Assembly (NCBI GenBank): GCA_002842135.1
Contig: PHCD01000033.1
Coordinates: 1 to 22,173, forward strand
Direction of reading: 5' to 3'
DNA from: Betaproteobacteria bacterium HGW-Betaproteobacteria-8
Lineage (GTDB): Bacteria; Pseudomonadota; Gammaproteobacteria; Burkholderiales; Methylophilaceae
DNA length: 22,173 nt
Shown one piece after another: positions 15,207-22,173 of this stretch (the first letter of the stretch is position 1; the number at the start of each line of letters is the position of its first letter). The notes beneath the pieces were generated by a model, which saw only the letters and a program-made list of their open reading frames with translations, was not told the origin of the DNA and searched no databases. The position numbers were made by a program, and so were the translations under genes.

Positions 15207-16556
15207 ATGGCAATGAAAGAAGTACTCGTCCCTGATATTGGGAATTTCGACAGCGTTGATGTCATTGAGGTGCTGGTAAAAGCCGGCGACAGCGTAAACA
15301 AGGATGACTCACTGATCACGCTTGAATCCGACAAGGCATCGATGGACATCCCCGCGCCCTTCAGCGGCACGGTCAAGGAAGTCAAGATCAAGGTCGGCGA
15401 CAAGGCGGCCCAAGGCACCCTCATCCTGACGCTGGAAAGCAGCGATTCTGACAGCCCGGCAGCAGCAAAGCCGGCAGAAGAAGCCAAACCTGCAGCAGCA
15501 CCTGCGAAGGTCGAGGAAGCACCGAAAGCCGTGATTCCGGAACCTAGTCGTCCAGCACCGGAACCACCGAAGGTGATCCAACCGGCGGCCACACCCAACC
15601 CTATCGGCGCCAGCCCCATCGTGGCCTCCGGCAAAGCCTCTCACGCCAGCCCTTCCGTGCGCAAGTTCGCCCGCGAGCTTGGCGTGAACCTCGCGCTGGT
15701 GCAGGGCACTGGTCCGAAGAACCGTATCCTGCAAAGCGACGTGCAAGCCTTCGTCAAAGGCGAACTGGCCAAGCCACGCACCGAGAACATGGGGGCCGGT
15801 GCAGGCGCGGCGCTTTCCGCACTGCCGATGCCGGTCATCGACTTCAGCCAGTTCGGCGAAATCGAAACCAAGCCGCTGTCTCGCATCAAGAAACTGTCCG
15901 GTGCCAACCTGCACCGCAACTGGGTCACGGCTCCGCATGTCACCCAGTTCGATGAAGCCGATATCACCGATCTGGAAGATTTCCGCAAATCCATGCAGGC
16001 CGAAGCCGAGAAACGCGGCGTCAAGCTGACCATGCTCGCCTTCCTGATCAAGGCCTCGGTCAACGCACTGAAGGCCTATCCGAACTTCAATGCCTCGCTT
16101 TCCGCCGATGGCGACAGCCTGATCATGAAGAACTATTACAACATCGGTTTCGCCTGCGATACGCCTGACGGCCTGGTAGTTCCTGTCGTCCGTGACGTGC
16201 ACCAGAAGGATGTGCTCGACATCGCGCGCGACCTTGGCGAACTGTCGGCCAAGGCCCGCGAGCGCAAACTCAAGATCGAAGAGATGCAGGGCGGCTGTTT
16301 CACCATTTCCAGTTTGGGCGGTATCGGCGGCACCATGTTCACGCCGATCATCAATTGCCCGGAAGTCGCGATTCTCGGCGTATCCCGCTCGTCCATGCAA
16401 CCGGTCTGGAACGCCCAGAGCAAGAGCTTTGAGCCGCGCCTGATGCTGCCGCTGTCTCTCTCCTATGACCATCGCGTGATTGATGGCGCCGACGGCGCAC
16501 GCTTCACCAGCCATATGCGCATGATGTTGTCCGACGTGCGCAGGTTGTTACTGTAA
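15207..16556 (+). CDS. aceF: Dihydrolipoamide acetyltransferase (pyruvate dehydrogenase E2)
   Basis: 449 residues. One N-terminal lipoyl domain (about 2–77) carries the lipoyl-accepting K43 in [10 protein letters not shown]. An Ala/Pro/Lys-rich flexible linker (about 82–145) leads to the peripheral-subunit-binding domain (about 147–184, SPSVRKFARELG). A second linker and the catalytic domain (about 220–449) end with the active-site DHRVIDG (H422, D426). Having a single lipoyl domain makes it shorter than E. coli AceF, which has three. AGGAG lies 11 bases upstream of the ATG at 15207; a second in-frame ATG follows two codons later. It lies between aceE and lpdA and forms the structural core of the complex. 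Confidence 0.96.
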   Translation: MAMKEVLVPDIGNFDSVDVIEVLVKAGDSVNKDDSLITLESDKASMDIPAPFSGTVKEVKIKVGDKAAQGTLILTLESSDSDSPAAAKPAEEAKPAAAPAKVEEAPKAVIPEPSRPAPEPPKVIQPAATPNPIGASPIVASGKASHASPSVRKFARELGVNLALVQGTGPKNRILQSDVQAFVKGELAKPRTENMGAGAGAALSALPMPVIDFSQFGEIETKPLSRIKKLSGANLHRNWVTAPHVTQFDEADITDLEDFRKSMQAEAEKRGVKLTMLAFLIKASVNALKAYPNFNASLSADGDSLIMKNYYNIGFACDTPDGLVVPVVRDVHQKDVLDIARDLGELSAKARERKLKIEEMQGGCFTISSLGGIGGTMFTPIINCPEVAILGVSRSSMQPVWNAQSKSFEPRLMLPLSLSYDHRVIDGADGARFTSHMRMMLSDVRRLLL

Positions 16557-16622
16557 ATGCCAGCCACAGCGATCACAAAGCATTCAGGGTGAACCCATCT
16601 GATTGTTGGTTTTACCAATTCT

Positions 16623-16649
16623 CTCTGTGAACTCTGTGCGCTCTGTGGC
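16623..16649. repeat. Triple tandem CTCTGTG repeat between aceF and lpdA
   Basis: CTCTGTG occurs three times at an exact 9-base period (16623, 16632, 16641), each followed by a variable dinucleotide (AA, CG, GC). A TTAAAAAAAGG run follows. It sits in the 113-base gap between aceF and lpdA. The pattern resembles short CTCTGNG-type intergenic repeats I have seen in many unrelated bacterial genomes; its role is unknown. Confidence 0.7.
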
Positions 16650-16669
16650 TTAAAAAAAGGTTTAGATGA

Positions 16670-18421
16670 ATGAGTCAGTTAACTGAAGTTTTAGTGCCGG
16701 ACATCGGCAATTTCGATAGCGTCGATGTCATTGAAGTGCTGGTCAAGGCGGGCGATGTCATCGCCAAGGAAGATCCGCTGATCACGCTGGAATCCGACAA
16801 GGCTTCGATGGATATCCCGTCCGTCAAGGTTGGTGACAAGGTCGCCAAAGGTTCGCTGATCCTGCTGCTGGATGCAGAAGCCAGTGCAGCGACTAGCGCC
16901 GAAACACCGGCAGCCAAGCCGGCAGCGGCGGCACCTGCTGCACCCAAGGCAGAACCGGCAACGCCTGCCGCTCCAGCGCCAACTCCGGCTGTCGCCAACG
17001 GCGACAACGACCTCAACACGGAAGTTGTGGTACTCGGCTCAGGCCCCGGTGGATACACCGCTGCCTTCCGTGCTGCCGACCTCGGCAAGCAAGTCGTTTT
17101 GATCGAACGCTATTCCACATTGGGCGGCGTCTGCCTCAATGTCGGCTGCATCCCGTCCAAGGCCCTGCTGCACACGGCCAAGGTCATCACCGAAGCGGAA
17201 GAGACCAGCCATCACGGCGTCAGCTTCGGCGCACCGAAGATCGACCTGGAACAGCTGCGCAACTGGAAAGCCAACGATGTGGTCGGCAAACTGACCGCTG
17301 GTCTCGGCCAGATGGCCAAGCAACGCGGCGTCACCGTCGTGCAGGGTATAGGCAAATTCACCAGCCCCAACCAGATCGCGGTAACGGCTGATGACGGCAA
17401 AGTCACCAAGGTCGGTTTCCAACACGCCATCATCGCCGCTGGTTCGCAGGCGACCAAATTCCCGGGCGTACCCGAGGACGAGCGCATCATGGATTCCACC
17501 GGCGCACTGGCACTGGCCGACATTCCAAAACGCATGCTGGTCATCGGCGGCGGCATCATCGGACTGGAAATGGGAACGGTCTACGATGCCTTCGGCAGCA
17601 AGGTCAGCGTGGTCGAATTCATGGACGGCCTGATTCCCGGCTGCGACCGAGACCTAATCCGTCCGCTACAAAAGCGTATGGAAAAGCGCTTCGAAAAGAT
17701 CATGTTGTCGACCAAGGTCGCCAAGATGGAAGCCAAGAAAGACGGCATCCATGTCAGTTTTGAAGGTGAGAACGCGCCTGCCGGTGTCGAGATCTATGAC
17801 CGCGTACTGGTCGCCATCGGCCGCCGCCCAAATGGCAAGAACATCGGTGCTGAAAATGCCGGTGTCGCTGTCGACGAGCGCGGTTTTATCGCTGTCGACA
17901 AACAGATGCGCACTAACGTACCGCACATCTTCGCTATCGGCGATATCGTCGGCCAGCCCATGCTGGCACACAAGGCATCGCACGAAGGCAAGGTGGCAGC
18001 AGAAGTGATTGCCGGCCACAAGGTCGAATTCCAGGCCATGTGCATCCCTTCAGTAGCCTATACCGACCCCGAAGTGGCTTGGGCCGGTGTCACCGAGACC
18101 GAAGCCAAGGAAAAAGGTATCGCCATCGAAAAAGCCTCATTCCCCTGGGCTGCCAGCGGCCGCGCGCGCTCTATCGCACGCTCTGAAGGCGCAACCAAGC
18201 TGATTTTCGACAAGGAAACTCACCGCGTGATCGGTGCCGGTATCGTCGGCGTCAATGCCGGTGAACTACTGGCAGAAGCGGTATTGGCGATTGAAATGGG
18301 CGCTGACGCCCATGACCTGGGCCTCACCATCCACGCGCATCCGACACTGTCAGAAACCGTCTGTTTCGCAGCCGAGATGAAAGAAGGAACGATTACCGAT
18401 CTTTACATCAAGAAACGGTAA
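16670..18421 (+). CDS. lpdA: Dihydrolipoyl dehydrogenase (E3) with fused N-terminal lipoyl domain
   Basis: 583 residues. The C-terminal part (about 115–583) is a complete FAD-dependent E3: FAD-binding GSGPGGY (123–129), redox pair C155-LNVG-C160, NAD-binding [10 protein letters not shown], and the catalytic HPTLSE (H557, E562). It reoxidises dihydrolipoyl groups and makes NADH. The N-terminus is a lipoyl domain with K44 in [10 protein letters not shown], joined by an Ala/Pro linker (about 70–112). Such E3 fusions are known in betaproteobacteria and Neisseria. Oddly, about ten residues are missing directly after DIP compared with the AceF domain, although the frame is intact. The ATG at 16670 has AAAGG nine bases upstream. 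The gene is followed by a strong terminator. Confidence 0.95.
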   Translation: MSQLTEVLVPDIGNFDSVDVIEVLVKAGDVIAKEDPLITLESDKASMDIPSVKVGDKVAKGSLILLLDAEASAATSAETPAAKPAAAAPAAPKAEPATPAAPAPTPAVANGDNDLNTEVVVLGSGPGGYTAAFRAADLGKQVVLIERYSTLGGVCLNVGCIPSKALLHTAKVITEAEETSHHGVSFGAPKIDLEQLRNWKANDVVGKLTAGLGQMAKQRGVTVVQGIGKFTSPNQIAVTADDGKVTKVGFQHAIIAAGSQATKFPGVPEDERIMDSTGALALADIPKRMLVIGGGIIGLEMGTVYDAFGSKVSVVEFMDGLIPGCDRDLIRPLQKRMEKRFEKIMLSTKVAKMEAKKDGIHVSFEGENAPAGVEIYDRVLVAIGRRPNGKNIGAENAGVAVDERGFIAVDKQMRTNVPHIFAIGDIVGQPMLAHKASHEGKVAAEVIAGHKVEFQAMCIPSVAYTDPEVAWAGVTETEAKEKGIAIEKASFPWAASGRARSIARSEGATKLIFDKETHRVIGAGIVGVNAGELLAEAVLAIEMGADAHDLGLTIHAHPTLSETVCFAAEMKEGTITDLYIKKR

Positions 18422-18456
18422 GTATCCAAAAGCAATCCCTGAGTAATTGCTCAGAC

Positions 18457-18503
18457 AAACAGAAACCCCAAGTGCCTTATACGCTTGGGGTTTCTGTTTT
18501 TTC
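18457..18503. terminator. Intrinsic terminator of the pyruvate dehydrogenase operon
   Basis: AAACAGAAACCCCAAG (18457–18472) pairs perfectly over 16 bases with CTTGGGGTTTCTGTTT (18484–18499). The loop is 11 bases and a T-run follows. The right arm lies inside the last codons of the convergent Lys/Ala-rich gene, so the hairpin also marks the end of that transcript, though the T-tract on the minus strand is short. Confidence 0.93.
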
Positions 18504-18914
18504 AGCCGCAGCTGGGATTCCAGCGGCTTCAGGTGCAGGTTTGGTAGTTGCAGGCTTGGCTGCCCTAGGTTTGGCTGGTGCTTTTGGCTTAGCGGATGCT
18601 TTAGGTTTTGCTGCTGCAGTTTTGGCTGCTGCCGGTTTGGCGGTCGCAGATTTTGGTGCTGCTTTTTTGGCAGTACTGGTTTTGGCTGTTGTCGTTTTAG
18701 CTGCAGCGGTCTTGGGTTTGGCGGCCGGTTTCGCTTTAGGTGCCGTTTTGGGTGCCGCTTTTTTGGCAGGACTATGCGTAGCTGCCGCTTTTACCGGCTC
18801 AGCCTTGGACGCTTCTTTTGCACCGCTACCGAGAACCTTGGTTAATACTTGCTTCCCTGCGACTACGACTGCGGCTAGTGCGACCTTTTTCAGGATACTT
18901 TTAAAGAAACTCAT
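18477..18914 (-). CDS. Lys/Ala/Pro-rich basic protein with histone H1-like tail
   Basis: 145 residues. The N-terminal 35 residues (MSFFKSILKKVALAAVVVAG…) form a short amphipathic or hydrophobic helix. The rest (about 40–130) is low-complexity, made of K-P-A-A, A-K-K-A-A-P-K and T-A-K-type units and highly basic, like the tails of bacterial H1-like proteins or AlgP. DNA or polyanion binding is plausible but not shown. The start is the ATG at 18914, because AGGAGG lies four bases upstream; a TTG at 18932 in the same frame would read through that site. It begins eight bases after the SPOR gene stop, as the last gene of the birA operon. Its last codons lie within the terminator hairpin shared with lpdA. 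Confidence 0.8.
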   Translation of the reverse strand: MSFFKSILKKVALAAVVVAGKQVLTKVLGSGAKEASKAEPVKAAATHSPAKKAAPKTAPKAKPAAKPKTAAAKTTTAKTSTAKKAAPKSATAKPAAAKTAAAKPKASAKPKAPAKPRAAKPATTKPAPEAAGIPAAAEKTETPSV

Positions 18915-18918
18915 AGCG

Positions 18919-18924
18919 CCTCCT
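18919..18924 (-). promoter_or_regulatory. Consensus ribosome binding site overlapping the SPOR gene stop
   Basis: AGGAGG on the minus strand lies four bases before the ATG at 18914 and overlaps the TAG stop of the upstream gene (18925–18923). It fixes the start of the Lys/Ala-rich gene and points to coupled, strong translation. Confidence 0.85.
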
Positions 18925-19567
18925 ATTGGCAAGTGACTTGTTTTAGTTCGCTCCCCGGATACTCTGCCTGCAGTTTCTCAATCTCCGGCACCAGCTCTGA
19001 TGCCATATTGCTGATGTAAAGACTGGACCGGCCTTTTTCCTGATTGCGCACCCCTTTTACAGCTGAAGCTACACCTTTACTTTTTAAATCTGCTAACAGT
19101 TTAGCTGCTAATTGCTCATCCTTGAACACCCCCAGCGAAATTGCGCTGCGCGACTGCTGGTCTGGCACCACATACATCTCCTCCACACCGAGAGTACGCA
19201 GCTCTTCAAGCTTGGTTTGTGCCGCCTGCGCATTAGGCAAACCGGGAATATACACCCAGTAGCGGGTAGCCTCTTCCGCCGTACGCTGCACAACTTTAAC
19301 ATCCAGCGAATACTGGCTGAGAAAATTACGCGCACTATCCAGTTTGGCACTGGAGAAAGTACCCCAGTCATAGCAACCGTATTGCACTGCTTGCGCTGGC
19401 TCGCGCTTGGGTAACAATTCTATTTCCTGCGGCCCCAACAGCCTGATTTTTTCGGGGCTCAACGAGGTCTCCGCAATCTGCAGATCCACTTCCGATTGCC
19501 TGGATATATTAAAGTAGGCGAGTAGCAGAATATTAAGCAATATCAGTATCGATAAAATCCACTTCAT
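18923..19567 (-). CDS. SPOR-domain inner-membrane protein
   Basis: 214 residues. A single N-terminal transmembrane anchor (about 3–20) is followed by a periplasmic part, making it a type II membrane protein. The SPOR-like repeat lies at about 101–175 (RYWVYIPGLPNAQAAQTKLEELRTLG, then ISLGVFKDEQLAAKLLADLKSKG). SPOR domains bind denuded glycan strands of septal peptidoglycan. Two cysteines (65 and 213) flank the domain. The ATG at 19567 overlaps the coaX stop by four bases (ATGA), so it is co-translated with coaX. A SPOR protein after birA–coaX is a recurring betaproteobacterial arrangement. A role in cell division is inferred from the domain only. Confidence 0.85.
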   Translation of the reverse strand: MKWILSILILLNILLLAYFNISRQSEVDLQIAETSLSPEKIRLLGPQEIELLPKREPAQAVQYGCYDWGTFSSAKLDSARNFLSQYSLDVKVVQRTAEEATRYWVYIPGLPNAQAAQTKLEELRTLGVEEMYVVPDQQSRSAISLGVFKDEQLAAKLLADLKSKGVASAVKGVRNQEKGRSSLYISNMASELVPEIEKLQAEYPGSELKQVTCQ

Positions 19568-20328
19568 TTAATCTCTCGTCCAATTACCAACAAACCACGC
19601 AACACCAGATCTTCAATCACCACTATATCACTGATAACCGCACTACCCGCAAGCCTCTCTGCCAACAAGCGCGCATCCCCGCCACCCAGCATGCAATGAA
19701 TTGCCTCATCGGCCTGACGCTGCAAACGCATGCTCATGTGTTCAATGGCGCCAGTCATCGCCAGCAGCGCACCGGTGTATATCGCATCTTCCGTATTGGT
19801 CGGCAGATCGACGTAAGTGCCGGCCTTGTTTTCTGTCAGTGCAGGCTGGATGCCTTGCGTCCCCTGCAACAAAGCCTGCCGCATCAAATGCCAGCCGGGA
19901 ATAATCACGCCACCGGCAAAAACATGGGAATTCGTCGCCGGTTCCCGCAACAGCGCATCAATGGTCAGCGCAGTCCCAGCATTCACCACCAGGCAGCTCT
20001 GCCCGGCATATTGCCTGGCACCCACCATCGCGGCCCAGCGGTCGCAGCCGAGGCGCTCCGGCTGTTCATAACGGTTGCAGATGCCAAAACCGGACTCCGT
20101 CGCACTTACCCAATGCTGGCGCACTGTTGGCGACAACATCGCCTTGAGTTTTACAGCTACCGCATCACCGGCCACATTGGAGATTACAACCAAGTCGCAA
20201 TCAGCCCACTGCGCCGGGCTGGAGGTCAATTCCACATTATTGAATGCGCCGTGGGCAATGACCGCATTGGCGTCATTGAAGATCGCCCATTTGGTTCGCG
20301 TATTGCCTGCGTCTATCGTCAGTATCAT
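19564..20328 (-). CDS. coaX: Type III pantothenate kinase
   Basis: 254 residues. CoaX phosphorylates pantothenate, the first step of coenzyme A synthesis, without the feedback inhibition seen in type I enzymes. ASKHA-fold motifs are present: the phosphate-1 loop TIDAGNTRTKW (4–14), LGCDRWAAMVGAR (93–105) with the catalytic-type aspartate, and NAGTALTID (116–124) followed by GGVIIPGWHLM. The frame allows a GTG at 20331, but the ATG at 20328 gives the family-typical M-I-L-T-I-D-A-G-N-T. That ATG shares one base with the birA TGA stop (TGATG), a classic coupled start. At its 3' end it overlaps the SPOR gene by four bases. Confidence 0.95.
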   Translation of the reverse strand: MILTIDAGNTRTKWAIFNDANAVIAHGAFNNVELTSSPAQWADCDLVVISNVAGDAVAVKLKAMLSPTVRQHWVSATESGFGICNRYEQPERLGCDRWAAMVGARQYAGQSCLVVNAGTALTIDALLREPATNSHVFAGGVIIPGWHLMRQALLQGTQGIQPALTENKAGTYVDLPTNTEDAIYTGALLAMTGAIEHMSMRLQRQADEAIHCMLGGGDARLLAERLAGSAVISDIVVIEDLVLRGLLVIGREIK

Positions 20329-21317
20329 CACTCAACCCCGCGCAGACTGATCTCGCCTGCAGAAAAGCGCTGCAAGCCGCTCGCCGTCTCTACCAGCAGT
20401 ATCCCGTCCTCGGCCACACCACGTGCGATGCCCTGTGTCTCGCGACCATCCGGCAGCAGCATGCGTACAACCTGATTATGATAGGCATGGTAGGTCGTCC
20501 ATTCCTCACTCAGGGCGGCAAAGCCTTTCTCTTCGAAGGCACTCAACGTTTCGGCCAGATGCCGCAACAGCAGCCCCAATAATTGACTTGGGCCTCCCCA
20601 TTTCTCGCTCAATGCCGCCAGGTCGGTGGCTGGCTGGTCGATGTGTTTCTTGACCTGTTCCGGCAAACGCAGATTGATGCCGATGCCGATCACCGCTGCG
20701 CTTGGGCCTTCCATGTCGCCCTGCAATTCGATCAATATGCCTGCCAGCTTGCGATACTTGCCCTCATAGTGCACAACAAGATCATTGGGCCATTTCAGTT
20801 GCATCTCGGCCAAGCCAAGGCTGCGCATGGCGCGTATCAGGGCCACGCCCACCGCCAGGCTCAAACCGGAAAGCGCAGCAGCACCGGACTGGAATCGCCA
20901 CAACAGTGAGAATGTCAGGCTGGCTCCCAGGCCCGCCTGCCAGATACGACCCCTGCGGCCACGCCCCCGGGTTTGCAGCGAGGCTGCCACGCAACTGGCA
21001 TGCGCGGCATTCTGCGCGGCCAGCTTCATCAGGTAGCTGTTGGTCGACTCCAGATGATCATGCACCTCCAGCTTGAACCATGCCCGCTGTTCGCCTATGG
21101 CTTCCAGCACCAGCTCGCGCTCCAATAGCTGGATAGGCTCCGGCAGACGATAACCCCTGCCGCGCACCGAAAATATCTCGACGCCAAGTGCTTCCGCTTC
21201 CTGCAGCGCGTTCCACACTGTCGTACGCGACACCTTGAAATGCTGTGCGATGTCTTCGCCGGAATGGAAACGGCCGTCCGCCAGCAAACGTAAAATAGGG
21301 AAAGTAAGCGTATTCAT
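20328..21317 (-). CDS. birA: Bifunctional biotin ligase / biotin operon repressor
   Basis: 329 residues. The N-terminal winged helix-turn-helix (about 5–57, HSGEDIAQHFKVSRTTVWNALQ) suggests a repressor function as in E. coli BirA. The ligase domain has STN (91–93), the biotinyl-5'-AMP loop GRGRRGR (118–124), KWPNDL (175–180) and KLAGILIE (190–197), then the small C-terminal SH3-like domain. It attaches biotin to the acetyl-CoA carboxylase carrier protein. The frame runs up to 21497, overlapping glnS on the other strand; the ATG at 21317 (M-N-T-L-T-F-P) starts right before the HTH and is preferred, though no strong Shine-Dalgarno is seen. It heads birA–coaX–SPOR–basic protein and is divergent from glnS. 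Confidence 0.94.
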   Translation of the reverse strand: MNTLTFPILRLLADGRFHSGEDIAQHFKVSRTTVWNALQEAEALGVEIFSVRGRGYRLPEPIQLLERELVLEAIGEQRAWFKLEVHDHLESTNSYLMKLAAQNAAHASCVAASLQTRGRGRRGRIWQAGLGASLTFSLLWRFQSGAAALSGLSLAVGVALIRAMRSLGLAEMQLKWPNDLVVHYEGKYRKLAGILIELQGDMEGPSAAVIGIGINLRLPEQVKKHIDQPATDLAALSEKWGGPSQLLGLLLRHLAETLSAFEEKGFAALSEEWTTYHAYHNQVVRMLLPDGRETQGIARGVAEDGILLVETASGLQRFSAGEISLRGVE

Positions 21318-21331
21318 TTTGGGTTTGGTAT

Positions 21332-21360
21332 TTGTCTTGGATATTAGCACAGCAAGACAA
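21332..21360. promoter_or_regulatory. Inverted repeat TTGTCTTG-N13-CAAGACAA in the birA/glnS divergent region
   Basis: Two perfect 8-base arms (21332–21339 and 21353–21360) are separated by 13 bases and lie just upstream of birA. The layout is that of a dimer operator. It does not match the E. coli BirA operator that I recall (TTGTAAACC-type arms), although both arms begin TTGT. Confidence 0.4.
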
Positions 21361-21384
21361 GTCCTTAACCCCGCCTGTAGCGTG

Positions 21385-21390
21385 TAAAAT
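21385..21390 (+). promoter_or_regulatory. Candidate -10 element of glnS
   Basis: TAAAAT, preceded by GTG, matches the -10 consensus at five of six positions and lies 27 bases before the glnS ATG. No good -35 is seen 16–18 bases upstream. Confidence 0.35.
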
Positions 21391-21417
21391 ACGCAAATTA
21401 AATTTGTCGTGAATACC

Positions 21418-22173
<756 letters not shown>

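Noticed and set aside
15309..16514. A 401-codon open frame on the minus strand
   Set aside because: It is antisense to aceF; the product is a mirror of the E2 codons with no domain or plausible start site.
18447..18936. Two plus-strand open frames over the Lys/Ala-rich gene, one Cys/Phe/Gly-rich and one Ala/Leu-rich
   Set aside because: They are shadows of the repetitive minus-strand gene, which has a consensus AGGAGG and operon context.

Overview
The window looks like a chromosomal core region of a betaproteobacterium. The gene order recJ–tpiA–secG–tRNA-Leu–nuoA–nuoB, the birA–coaX–SPOR operon, the RpfE-type gene next to recJ, and a homodimeric-E1 pyruvate dehydrogenase cluster whose E3 carries its own lipoyl domain all point that way. 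Methylophilaceae or a relative is my best guess; this is inference from gene content, not a search. I see no insertion sequence, prophage, CRISPR array or rRNA. Gene density is high, and no gene-free stretch exceeds 300 bases; the longest is the divergent pepA/aceE region, about 283 bases.

Layout. (1) Positions 1–4501, minus strand: RpfE-type protein, recJ, tpiA, secG, tRNA-Leu(GAG), nuoA and the first codons of nuoB. These cover DNA repair, glycolysis, protein export and respiratory complex I. (2) Positions 4743–9564, plus strand: sixA, a solitary ParA-type ATPase, a CYTH-CHAD protein, a small DUF6394-type membrane protein and a K+-channel/RCK protein, ending in a strong bidirectional terminator at about 9563–9597. 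(3) Positions 9624–12249, minus strand: a secreted glycine-zipper protein, then a divergent M17 aminopeptidase overlapped by a YdhR-like small protein. (4) Positions 12533–18421, plus strand: aceE–aceF–lpdA, the complete pyruvate dehydrogenase complex, closed by a 16-bp-stem terminator. (5) Positions 18477–21317, minus strand: birA, coaX, a SPOR-domain membrane protein and a Lys/Ala/Pro-rich basic protein, joined by overlaps or very short gaps. (6) Position 21418 to the end, plus strand: the N-terminal 252 codons of glnS.

How the genes connect. Pyruvate dehydrogenase converts pyruvate from the TpiA-containing glycolytic route to acetyl-CoA, and its NADH feeds complex I (nuoA/nuoB). CoaX makes the CoA precursor used by the same complex, and BirA biotinylates acetyl-CoA carboxylase, which uses the acetyl-CoA. 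The least conventional block is region 2. A ParA ATPase without a ParB overlaps a CYTH-CHAD protein, a family that binds polyphosphate. It is flanked by a phosphohistidine phosphatase and a K+-channel pair. I propose this as a candidate polyphosphate positioning or homeostasis module.

Other points for a second look are an apparent 10-residue gap in the LpdA lipoyl domain, a Gly-to-Arg change in the phosphate-binding loop of TpiA, a triple CTCTGTG repeat between aceF and lpdA, and several perfect palindromes in divergent promoter regions.
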